Positions 42,522 to 50,142 of a stretch of 64,000 nucleotides of DNA are shown in pieces. Every line of letters starts with the position of its first letter. The first letter of the stretch is position 1. Where the stretch lies: positions 1 through 64,000 of the forward strand of contig DATHSA010000066.1 of assembly GCA_035464675.1 (NCBI GenBank), given 5' to 3'. Source of the stretch: JAUYIV01 sp035464675 (GTDB taxonomy: Bacteria; Actinomycetota; Acidimicrobiia; Spongiisociales; UBA11373). Position numbers and translations under genes: made by a program. Under the pieces are notes generated by a model. The model saw only the letters and a list, made by a program, of their open reading frames with translations. It did no database searches and was not told the DNA's origin.

Positions 42522-45440
42522 TCAGCGGTCCCGCATCTCCTCGAGCGTCGGGCACGGGTCGATCCGGTACTCGGCGCACTCCTCGTCGGTGAAGGATCGA
42601 CGCAGGCCATCCCGCACCGAGGTGACGAGATCGGCGGGATCCAAGGAGATCCCCAGCCATGCCCCATCCCACGTCCCGACGACGACCGTGTCCTCGTCGA
42701 GCCAGTGGATGTCCGAGACACCGTCGATCGGGATGCTGAGAACGACGTCACCCGTGGCGAGCTCATAGAAGGCGAGGGTCTCGAGAGCGCCCACGGCAAG
42801 GACGGTGTCGTCCGGGGAGAAGGCCATGCCCCGTACCCGGTCCTCCCGGATCCGCACGTCCGTCGCCTCCCAGGTCTCGAGGTCGATCAGCGTGATGACC
42901 GGCTCCCCGCCGACCCAAATGGCCAGGCGATCCAGGCCGTGCGACACCTCCGAGGGGGCGGACTGCTGCCTGCTCGCGTAGAGAAGTTCACCGGACCCCC
43001 GCTCGAAGGCGACGAACTCGCCGATGGTCCAACCGAGGAACCAGTCGTCACCGGTCGCCGCGACACCGAAGGCGGCACCGTAGGTCGACTCGGTCGACAG
43101 CGGTGCGCCGGTGTCGGGATCGATCACGTGCATCTCGGCATACGGGGCCCGACTTCCCACGATCTCACCGCCGTCGATCGTCGTCCACAGGAACCACCCC
43201 TCGCTGGGATCGCCCGAGTCCACGCAGACGCCCTGGAACTCGATGCACCCCACCAGGAAGGTCGACTCCTCGGTGCCCGGGTCGTGCAGGAACCACTCGC
43301 CCTCGCTGACCAGCAGGAACCGCCCGTCGTCGAGCATGCCCCACAGCCAACCCGGCCTGGCGCCGACCAGTTCGCCGCTCTCGGCGTCGAAGACGCGTAC
43401 GAGCGGATCGTTGTCGGCAGCGCCGAAGTCGAGATTGCTGAAGGCGCCGAACTCGGAGCCGACCTCGAACGAGTTGCCATGCACCCACTCGTGGTCACCG
43501 ACATCCCCGAGCACGGTCATGCCGGCGTTCCGGGCGGTCAGGTCCCAGGCCCGGATCACCCCGTCGGCATGCGCCGTGTAGAGGACGGAGCCGTCGCTCG
43601 TCATGGCCGTGCTCCTCGCCGGCCCCCCGGGGAGCCTCAATCGCTCGGTCCCCTCGAACACGCTCCACACGACGACTTCGTCCCCGGTGGTGGCGCCGAT
43701 CAACAGCGTCCCGTCTGGACTGAATGACAGGCCCAGGGGCCGGAACACGAACTCCTGGGGGTCGAGGAGGTCGACCCGTCGACCCGACTCGACATCGATG
43801 AGCCTCACCGTTGGGGCATTACGGTTCTCGACTGCGATCAGTGAGCCGTCGGGGCTGACGTCGCCGAGCCCGGTGCTCGCCTCGATCGCACTGCGCTCCG
43901 AAAAGGTCGGTGGATCGAGGACGGCCGTGTCCTCGTCGAGGTTGAGCACGAAGAGACGGTTCGCATCGTCCATCACCGGGATCGACCCGAAGCCGGCCGG
44001 GATCACGGCGACCGACTCGAACGAAGTCCCGTCGAGCACCTCGACCCAGCCGCCCGCCTCGACGTCGGCACGCTCGCAGGGAGGCTCGACACCACTGGAC
44101 AGGAGGAAGTAGGCGCCGTCCGCCGACCAGCCCTGCGCGTCGACATTGACGCAGCCCTCGAACTCGAGCACCTCGACGACGGAGCCGTCGGATCCGTCGA
44201 GCACGACCACCCGGTTCGACAGGTCGTCGGGCTCGAGGCCCTGACGATTCGACAGGCCGGACGCCGAGTCCCGTATCCCGACGGCGACCCGTGAGGCGTC
44301 CGGATGCACCCACACGAAGGCGAAGGAATCGGCGGTCTCTTCGACGTACTCCCACAGAACCTCACCCGCGGGTGCCGCGTAGGCGATCACCCGTGTGCCC
44401 TCCTCGGAGGACACGGCGAGGAGGGATCCGTCGTCTGAGAGCGCCGCGTACACCTGGCCCTTGTGCCCGTGCTCGATCTCGAGCAGGGCCCGGTCCTCGC
44501 GCAACGCCCTCCACAGCACCTCGAGCTCCGGCCCACCGAGCCCCGCCGGCGAGCCGGCTACGTCTAAGGCGGAGAGGCCGAGGAGGGCGGCGAGCCCGGC
44601 ATCCGACTCGAGTGCCAGCGCCGCCGAGGCCCACAACTCCCCCGATCGAGCCAGGACCGCCTGCGCTGACGCCTCCTGGGCGTTCTCGTCCGCGCGATCT
44701 CTTTCGACCTCGGCGATGTCGGCCTGGCGCTGTGCCTCGTCCCGCTGTGACTGAGCCTCGCTGGACTGGCCGACCGCGACGATCGCCCCGATGGTGGCCG
44801 CGACTCCGAGAAGCAGCACCAGGGCCCCGGCGGCCCACGCCGTGCGGATGGTGCGCCGGTGCTGACGCACCTCCTCGGACTCCAGCTCGTCCTTCGGGAT
44901 ACCCCTGATGGCGCTGGCGATGTCGGCCACGGCGCCCGAGAAGCGGGGATTGGACAGGTCGAGCTGTTCCTCGCTCCTCGCCCATCGGAGGTCCACCCAT
45001 CGCGGTTCCTCGGAGAAGGCATCGGCCAGCGCCGGAGGCACCACCGTCGCGGACGGCGAGATTCCGCCGTCCATCCAGGCGAACTCTCCGTCGGTGACCA
45101 CCGGGATGATCCGGGAGGGGTCCTTGTTCTCGACCCAGTAGGCCACCTCGCGGTTAACCCACTCCGACGATGCCGCGTTCTCGGACAGCAGGAGGACGAA
45201 CCAGGACGAGCCGTCCAATGCCTCGGTGATCGAGGACCAGAGATGCGGGTTCGCCGAGAGCGACGACTCGTCTCGGAAGACACGGAGCGCCCGGCGCCGC
45301 CACCATGGCTTGGCGAACCGCTGCAACCCGGATTGCAGCCGCGGCGCCAGCAGGTCGTCGGCAGCGTGGCTGTAGGAGATGAACCCGTCGAAGCTCGCCC
45401 CGTCGGAACGGCCGTGCCTGGCGTCTCGCCCCACGTTCAC
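42522..45440 (-). CDS. TIR domain - membrane helix - beta-propeller protein
   Basis: 972 residues. The TIR domain at about 17-125 starts GFISYSHAADD and keeps the W-x3-E motif SEWVNRE with the glutamate (E98) needed for NADase activity in TIR enzymes. One transmembrane helix follows (about 202-223), then a coiled coil to about 258, an SAALALESDAGLAALLGLSAL-type helical motif, and about 650 residues of WD40-like beta-propeller blades (DDGSLLAVSS, SPDGTLLIGA, SPDDTVLAVG). The layout suggests a membrane receptor with cytosolic TIR. GTG at 45440 has GAGG 5 nt upstream; GTG 45458 and 45434 are alternatives. It ends 12 bases from the tRNA. Confidence 0.8.
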   Translation of the reverse strand: MNVGRDARHGRSDGASFDGFISYSHAADDLLAPRLQSGLQRFAKPWWRRRALRVFRDESSLSANPHLWSSITEALDGSSWFVLLLSENAASSEWVNREVAYWVENKDPSRIIPVVTDGEFAWMDGGISPSATVVPPALADAFSEEPRWVDLRWARSEEQLDLSNPRFSGAVADIASAIRGIPKDELESEEVRQHRRTIRTAWAAGALVLLLGVAATIGAIVAVGQSSEAQSQRDEAQRQADIAEVERDRADENAQEASAQAVLARSGELWASAALALESDAGLAALLGLSALDVAGSPAGLGGPELEVLWRALREDRALLEIEHGHKGQVYAALSDDGSLLAVSSEEGTRVIAYAAPAGEVLWEYVEETADSFAFVWVHPDASRVAVGIRDSASGLSNRQGLEPDDLSNRVVVLDGSDGSVVEVLEFEGCVNVDAQGWSADGAYFLLSSGVEPPCERADVEAGGWVEVLDGTSFESVAVIPAGFGSIPVMDDANRLFVLNLDEDTAVLDPPTFSERSAIEASTGLGDVSPDGSLIAVENRNAPTVRLIDVESGRRVDLLDPQEFVFRPLGLSFSPDGTLLIGATTGDEVVVWSVFEGTERLRLPGGPARSTAMTSDGSVLYTAHADGVIRAWDLTARNAGMTVLGDVGDHEWVHGNSFEVGSEFGAFSNLDFGAADNDPLVRVFDAESGELVGARPGWLWGMLDDGRFLLVSEGEWFLHDPGTEESTFLVGCIEFQGVCVDSGDPSEGWFLWTTIDGGEIVGSRAPYAEMHVIDPDTGAPLSTESTYGAAFGVAATGDDWFLGWTIGEFVAFERGSGELLYASRQQSAPSEVSHGLDRLAIWVGGEPVITLIDLETWEATDVRIREDRVRGMAFSPDDTVLAVGALETLAFYELATGDVVLSIPIDGVSDIHWLDEDTVVVGTWDGAWLGISLDPADLVTSVRDGLRRSFTDEECAEYRIDPCPTLEEMRDR

Positions 45441-45612
45441 ACGGTCCCCTCTCGCCACGGCGAAGCCGGAAAGACACTACCCACGGGACAGGGGCCGCAG
45501 CGAGGCCGCAAGCAGTGGCGAGATGATGAGAGGTGTTGCGAGGGCCACCAGCCCAAAGCCCAACTGCGGCAAGGTCTTGCGAGAAACATCGAGCCTCCGC
45601 GAAGTAGGCGAC
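45441..45612 (-). other. Gap upstream of the TIR gene with a hydrophobic relic
   Basis: On the minus strand a short open stretch ends LPQLGFGLVALATPLIIS, then P-L-L-A-A and a basic tail before TAG. It looks like the last membrane helix of some protein, without an identifiable start. It runs directly out of the 25-base tRNA-like repeat and may be debris of an earlier insertion. It also has to hold the TIR promoter. Confidence 0.35.
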
Positions 45613-45637
45613 CTGCCTTCACACGGCAGAGGTCACT
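45613..45637 (+). mobile_element. Internal copy of the tRNA-Val anticodon arm (att-like)
   Basis: 25 bases, CTGCCTTCACACGGCAGAGG then TCACT, identical to tRNA-Val 42464-42488. It is the same orientation as the tRNA. It has no acceptor or T arm, so it is not a tRNA gene. It is fused to the cut-off end of a lipoprotein signal sequence. Confidence 0.75.
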
Positions 45638-45704
45638 TACCACACGCCGACGCCACCACGGCAAGCACCAGGAGGGCTCCGGAGATGCGGGCAGGTCGAC
45701 TCAA
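45633..45704 (-). pseudogene. Truncated lipoprotein: signal peptide only
   Basis: TTG at 45704 opens a 23-residue frame, SRPARISGALLVLAVV then A-S-A-C-G-K and TGA. It is a complete lipoprotein signal peptide ending right after the lipobox Cys. It is a near copy of the start of the intact lipoprotein gene at 46573, including DNA upstream of the start. The match breaks exactly where the tRNA-like repeat begins. Confidence 0.7.
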
Positions 45705-45772
45705 GGTCCTGACAGACCACGGACCCAGTAACGGATTTAACCGATGTAACGGCCCTACGGGGTGACAGTCGG

Positions 45773-46573
45773 CTACGGGAACTCGATGCCGGCGAGCAGA
45801 GTCTCAGCGGCCGGGATCAACTCGTCGAAGAACTCCTCGTTGCGAGTAGCGGCGATGATCGTGATCGTCGATCCGTCCACGTCGACGACCCAGATGCGGG
45901 CGGCGCTTTCCTGGCGCACGCCGAATGCCCACTGCCTGTCCGACGTGGCCCCCAACGAGGAGGGATTCTCGGCCTCGAGGAACATCACGCCGGAGAGCCC
46001 TTCGGCGAACCGGGAATACCCACTCAATCCAAAGGGGATCGGCGGGTCGGCATTGGCGTCGCGTGGAGCGGCGACGTCCAGGACCACTGCGTCGAAGCCG
46101 CCGACCGCAGTGGCCGATGGCTCGGTCATGACCCTGCCGGGATCGCTGGTCGTGCCATCCGGACTCCCGGCGAAGAGGCGAACGATCTCCTCGACGACGG
46201 CTCCAATCGGGCTGTTGGGGCTCTGCACCACGATGCTGACGTCGAGATCCCAGGGGCTCTCGCCACCCTCGTGGTACTCGATGTGGACCCACAACTCCGT
46301 GGCTCCTCGGGACCACCACCAGCCCTCCTCTTCGACGGAGAACGAAACCGGCTCCCAGAACCCGCTGGCGACATAGGTCGTCCCCGGCCGAAGTTTGAGG
46401 ATGCCCGTCTCCGGAATCTCGACCTCCGTAGGCCTGCTAGTAGTCGTCATCGCAGTCGAGGTGGTCGTCGCAGGAGGCGCGGTGGTACTGGTTCCTTCGG
46501 TGTCGCCACCGCACGCCGACGCCACCAAGGCAAACACCAAGAGGGCTCCGACGATGCGGGTACGTCGACTCAC
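45773..46573 (-). CDS. Lipoprotein, unknown function
   Basis: 266 residues. Basic start SRRTRIVG, hydrophobic core and lipobox VASAC, then a Thr-rich linker of about 25 residues and a soluble domain of about 210 residues rich in Trp and acidic residues. No family recognised. GTG start at 46573. It lies between two tRNA-derived repeats and is therefore the cargo of the second segment of the putative island. A truncated paralogue start lies at 45633-45704. Confidence 0.75.
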   Translation of the reverse strand: MSRRTRIVGALLVFALVASACGGDTEGTSTTAPPATTTSTAMTTTSRPTEVEIPETGILKLRPGTTYVASGFWEPVSFSVEEEGWWWSRGATELWVHIEYHEGGESPWDLDVSIVVQSPNSPIGAVVEEIVRLFAGSPDGTTSDPGRVMTEPSATAVGGFDAVVLDVAAPRDANADPPIPFGLSGYSRFAEGLSGVMFLEAENPSSLGATSDRQWAFGVRQESAARIWVVDVDGSTITIIAATRNEEFFDELIPAAETLLAGIEFP

Positions 46574-46624
46574 GGTTCCGTCAGACTACGGAAGGGCAAG
46601 GATTCGCACCGCACCGTGACCGCT

Positions 46625-46668
46625 ACGCGCACAGAACGCGCACAAGACGCGCACAAGACGCGCACAGA
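46625..46668. repeat. Four 11-bp direct repeats
   Basis: ACGCGCACAGA, ACGCGCACAAG, ACGCGCACAAG, ACGCGCACAGA in exact tandem, followed by AC. The 11-base period puts each unit on the same face of the helix. They lie between the lipoprotein start and the terminal tRNA repeat, and could be arm-type recombinase or regulator sites. Confidence 0.8.
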
Positions 46669-46676
46669 ACAACCGG

Positions 46677-46711
46677 AACTCACTCACCCTCACTCGATCT
46701 CACTCACACTC
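46677..46711. repeat. CTCACT-rich direct repeats
   Basis: CTCACTCACCCTCACTCGAT is followed by CTCACTCACACTCG, an imperfect direct duplication next to the 11-bp repeats. Confidence 0.6.
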
Positions 46712-46784
46712 GAAACGTGTTGTGGGGTATAGGGATCCGGGGCGAAGTGGCGTCTGACCTGGGGTTTCGCGATTGGGCCTGATA

Positions 46785-46832
46785 TGCCTTCGCACGGCAG
46801 AGGTCACTGGTTCGATCCCAGTAGCGCCCACA
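46785..46832 (+). mobile_element. Terminal copy of the tRNA-Val 3' end (att-like)
   Basis: Matches tRNA-Val 42465-42512 in 46 of 48 bases, covering most of the anticodon arm, the T arm and the 3' acceptor strand, but lacking the 5' half. The anticodon position reads CGC instead of CAC. Same orientation as the tRNA. It is the far boundary of the putative island. Confidence 0.75.
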
Positions 46833-46851
46833 GGGACCCGGATGTGTCGGC

Positions 46852-47082
46852 ATGTCGACTTTCGGTGCCGACAGCCTACGGACCCGCCTCATGGGGGATG
46901 CCTTGACCGTCGACGGGCGCGTGTACCCGGTCTATGGCCTCACTCCTGGAATGTACGCCGATCAGTCGAACCCGTCATGCGGAGGTCATTGCCGCTCGAG
47001 GCACCGACCGCTGGCTCGTCTGGACCCTGGTCAGCCCCCGGGCGACCCGAGCTGGTATCGGACATGGACCGACCGCACGTAG
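46852..47082 (+). other. Short open stretch of doubtful coding value
   Basis: Just past the terminal tRNA repeat, an open frame begins MSTFGADSLRTRLMGDALTV and stays open for 76 codons, overlapping the end of the minus-strand gene at 47031. A second frame contains AEVIAARGTDRWLVWTLVSP, which looks protein-like. It may be a frameshifted remnant. I cannot name it. Confidence 0.25.
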
Positions 47083-47855
47083 TTGTCCGCGTCCGAGTCC
47101 TGGATCAGGACGAACGAGACGCAGTCCTCGTCGTCCTCTCGATAGGAACCCGCCGAGTCCACATCGGACAGGTCGAAGGTGCCCGGGGCGCCAGAAGAAA
47201 CGACGCTGAGAATGGTCGCCAGCGTGGTGTTGCATTGACGCTTCAGCGAGACGTCGACGTCCTCGCCCCCTGCTGCGTCGTCATCGAGGCCGCGCACCCG
47301 CAGCTCGAGAATCCTGGCGCCGTGAGGAAGCGGGATCGGAGCGACGATGTCCCCATCGCTTCCGTGTGCGTAGGTCTCCTGATGGACGATCGTGGCCCCG
47401 GCAATGGGGGTGAAACCTGTCGTATGGACCGAGGTCCAGGACTCCACGGGGTAGATCGACTGCGTGAAGAGGGTGTTCGTCTCGTACCGGTCCGATCCCG
47501 AGAGCCGCTCGATCGCCGCCAGCGGAAGCAGCGACTGGAGGGCAGTCCCCATCGCCGCCGACACGACGCCCTCTCCGCCGACGATCACCACCTTCTTCGG
47601 ATCCAGACGGAGCAGTTCTACCTCGGTGAGGGGGGGAATCGGGGGGTCGGTGGGCACCAAGATGATGGGCCCGGCATTGACACCTGCACCGGGTCCGACC
47701 CCGAGAGCGTCAGGGAAGTTGGTCGACACCGCCACGTAGACGACATCGATCCCTTCGGCGACATCGCCCGCTTCCGCGTCGTCGGCGTTCATCAGCCACA
47801 TGGCGCCGACCATGACGACGATCGCCACGCCAAGAATCCGTAGCCGCGTGGACAT
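47031..47855 (-). CDS. Secreted cell-wall-binding repeat (CWB2) protein
   Basis: 274 residues. Signal peptide with RLRILGVAIVVMVGAMWL, cleavage near DAEA-GD. Residues about 35-120 hold cell wall binding repeat 2 sequence: VYVAVSTNFPDALGVGPGAG, GPIILVPTDP, VVIVGGEGVVS, IERLSGSDRYETN. Only about one and a half repeats are visible, where anchoring usually uses three. The C-terminal 150 residues are an uncharacterised beta-rich domain. GAGAGGGG precedes the ATG. Confidence 0.82.
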   Translation of the reverse strand: MSTRLRILGVAIVVMVGAMWLMNADDAEAGDVAEGIDVVYVAVSTNFPDALGVGPGAGVNAGPIILVPTDPPIPPLTEVELLRLDPKKVVIVGGEGVVSAAMGTALQSLLPLAAIERLSGSDRYETNTLFTQSIYPVESWTSVHTTGFTPIAGATIVHQETYAHGSDGDIVAPIPLPHGARILELRVRGLDDDAAGGEDVDVSLKRQCNTTLATILSVVSSGAPGTFDLSDVDSAGSYREDDEDCVSFVLIQDSDADNYVRSVHVRYQLGSPGG

Positions 47856-48052
47856 TTGAGTCCCCTCTCGTTCTGGAGGAAGTCACCGTACGCGTCGGTC
47901 ACGCTGGCCGCACGACCACGCTCTGACCACCGGTGGATCGACCGATTCAGGACTCCCAGCTCGCATCGCGCCAGGGCGAACCCGGTGGCGAACGCAACGC
48001 GCACATCGTTGCCCGGCCTCATCCGGACCCCGCGTCGGCTGCGTATCAAGGC

Positions 48053-49372
48053 GTGCACGATCGTACGAGTCTCGGCACCCGCGCCCGGAGTGTCGCCGTC
48101 GTCGGCTCCGGCATCTCTGGCCTTGGCGCGGCATGGGCGCTCTCGCAGCGTCACGACGTGACCGTCTACGAGGCCGACCACCGGATCGGCGGGCACTCGC
48201 ACACCGTCGACGTGTCCTCGACCGCCGGGCCGGTGGCCGTCGACACCGGGTTCATCGTCTACAACGAGGTCACCTACCCGAACCTCACCCGTCTCTTCAC
48301 GCACCTGGGCGTCGACACCGAGCCGAGCGACATGTCCTTCTCGTACTCCGACGGCGGGGGGATCGAGTACGCGTCGCACCTTCGAGGGATGCTCGCCCAG
48401 CCCTCGAACCTCCTCCGGCGCCGCTTCCTGAGGATGCTCGGCGACATCAACAGGTTCCGCCGCGAAGGCGCATCGTTCGATCCCGACCCCGGGACGGCCA
48501 TCGAAGACCTGATTCGCGGCCACGGGTACTCCCCGGGCTTTCTCGACGACTACCTGCTTCCCATGGCCGGGGCGATCTGGTCGGCGAGCCGCAACGACAT
48601 CGGCCGCTACCCCGCCCGATCGATCCTGCGCTTCCTCTCCAACCACGGCCTGATCGAGATCGTCGGACGCCCGAGATGGCGCACGGTGACCGGGGGCAGC
48701 CGCCGTTACGTTGAGCGCCTCGTCGCGGGGTTCCGCGACCGGATCAGGACGGGCACCCCGGTGCTGGCCGTCGAGCGTTCTGCCGACGGCGTGACGATCC
48801 ACTCCCCCGCCGGAGCCGAGGCGTTCGACGAACTGGTCCTGGCCGTCCACTCTGATCAGGCGCTCCGGATTCTGGGCGGAGAGGCGACCGGTGCCGAGCG
48901 CGACCACCTGGGAGGCGTCCAATACCAGCCCAATCGGGCGGTGCTTCACTCCGATCCGGCGCTCATGCCTCGCCGCCGAGCGGCCTGGTCCAGTTGGAAC
49001 GCGGTACGGGCGGATCGGCCCGACCGCCCGGTCGCCGTCACCTACTGGATGAACCGGCTCCAGAACCTGGACCCTCGTCTCCCGCTGTTCGTCACCCTCA
49101 ACCCCCGAGAGGAGCCGGACCCGGCCCTGACTCACGGCGAATACTCGTATGCGCATCCCCAATTCGACGAGAGATCCCGGGCCGCCCAGCTGGGCATCGC
49201 CAGCATCCAGGGCGAGCGCCACACCTGGTTCGCCGGAGCATGGCTCGGCTACGGGTTCCACGAGGATGGCCTGCAGTCCGGCCTCGACGTGGCGGCAGCC
49301 CTGGGGGCGCCGGCGCCCTGGCAAGTCGCTCGCGCCAGTTCCTCCCCCCTCCCGGTGGCGGTGGCGGCGTGA
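48053..49372 (+). CDS. NAD(P)/FAD-dependent oxidoreductase of the lipid-modification operon
   Basis: 440 codons. The FAD-binding Rossmann motif VAVVGSGISGLGAAWAL lies near the N-terminus, then EADHRIGGHSHTVD, and a C-terminal FAGAWLGYGFHEDGLQSGL. The family is the amine-oxidase-like flavoprotein usually found with DUF1365 and a cyclopropane-fatty-acid-type methyltransferase, as here. It may reduce or oxidise the acyl chain intermediate. GTG at 48053 is tentative; the frame is open upstream to 47933. Confidence 0.85.
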   Translation: MHDRTSLGTRARSVAVVGSGISGLGAAWALSQRHDVTVYEADHRIGGHSHTVDVSSTAGPVAVDTGFIVYNEVTYPNLTRLFTHLGVDTEPSDMSFSYSDGGGIEYASHLRGMLAQPSNLLRRRFLRMLGDINRFRREGASFDPDPGTAIEDLIRGHGYSPGFLDDYLLPMAGAIWSASRNDIGRYPARSILRFLSNHGLIEIVGRPRWRTVTGGSRRYVERLVAGFRDRIRTGTPVLAVERSADGVTIHSPAGAEAFDELVLAVHSDQALRILGGEATGAERDHLGGVQYQPNRAVLHSDPALMPRRRAAWSSWNAVRADRPDRPVAVTYWMNRLQNLDPRLPLFVTLNPREEPDPALTHGEYSYAHPQFDERSRAAQLGIASIQGERHTWFAGAWLGYGFHEDGLQSGLDVAAALGAPAPWQVARASSSPLPVAVAA

Positions 49373-50142
49373 GATCGGCCCTGTACCGGGGACGGGTGCG
49401 CCACACCCGCCTCGAGCCGTTCGGGCATCGGTTCGAATACCGGGTCTTCTACGGCCTGTTCGACATCGACGAGTTGGACGACCTCGACCACAGCCTGCGT
49501 CTCTTCAGCGTCGACCGATGGAACCTCCTCGGCTTCCACCGGCGCGACCACGGGCCAGCCGACGGGAGCCCACTCCGCCCCTGGGCGGAGGCCCTGGCCG
49601 CGCGGGCCGGCGTGGACCTCGACGGAGGACCGATCCTTCTGCTCGCCTACCCCAGGGTGCTCGGATATGTGTTCGACCCGATCAGCGTCTGGTACTGCCA
49701 CGGGCCCGAAGGAGACCTGCGCGCCGTCATCCACGAGGTGCGCAACACCTTCGGCCATCGCCACGCGTATGTCGCCCGGGTCGACGGCGACACATTGCGC
49801 CACTCCGCCGATAAGCGGCTGCATGTGTCACCCTTCAACGACATGGACCAGGTCTACCGCTTCGCTCTGACTCCGCCGGGAGAGCGACTGGCACTGTCGA
49901 TCGACCAGCAGCGGGGGAACGGGACGATGTTCCGCGCCGGGCTCCGGCTGACCCGGATGCCGATGACCGATGGGAACCTCCTTCGCCTCTTCGTGACCCA
50001 TCCCCTGCTCACCCTCAAGGTCGTCGGCGGAATCCATTGGCAGGCCCTCCGCCTGTGGCTCAAGGGGGGCCGCTACCACCGGGTGCCTGCCCCGCCGCCG
50101 GACCCCGTGACCGTGATGACGACGACGGCGGCGGTCCTGTGA
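49369..50142 (+). CDS. DUF1365 protein
   Basis: 257 residues. LYRGRVRHTRLEPFGHRFEY, VLGYVFDPISVWYC and EVRNTFGHRHAYV are the conserved blocks of DUF1365. These proteins always accompany the FAD oxidoreductase and CFA-type methyltransferase but have no proven activity. The GTG start overlaps the oxidoreductase stop and its own stop overlaps the next start (both GTGA), so the three genes are translated together. Confidence 0.9.
   Translation: MRSALYRGRVRHTRLEPFGHRFEYRVFYGLFDIDELDDLDHSLRLFSVDRWNLLGFHRRDHGPADGSPLRPWAEALAARAGVDLDGGPILLLAYPRVLGYVFDPISVWYCHGPEGDLRAVIHEVRNTFGHRHAYVARVDGDTLRHSADKRLHVSPFNDMDQVYRFALTPPGERLALSIDQQRGNGTMFRAGLRLTRMPMTDGNLLRLFVTHPLLTLKVVGGIHWQALRLWLKGGRYHRVPAPPPDPVTVMTTTAAVL

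Noticed and set aside
46785..46832. A second functional tRNA gene
   Set aside because: The 5' acceptor strand and D arm are missing, so no cloverleaf can form. The copy at 45613 is shorter still.
42511..46832. Prophage
   Set aside because: There are no capsid, terminase, integrase, repressor or lysis genes between the repeats.
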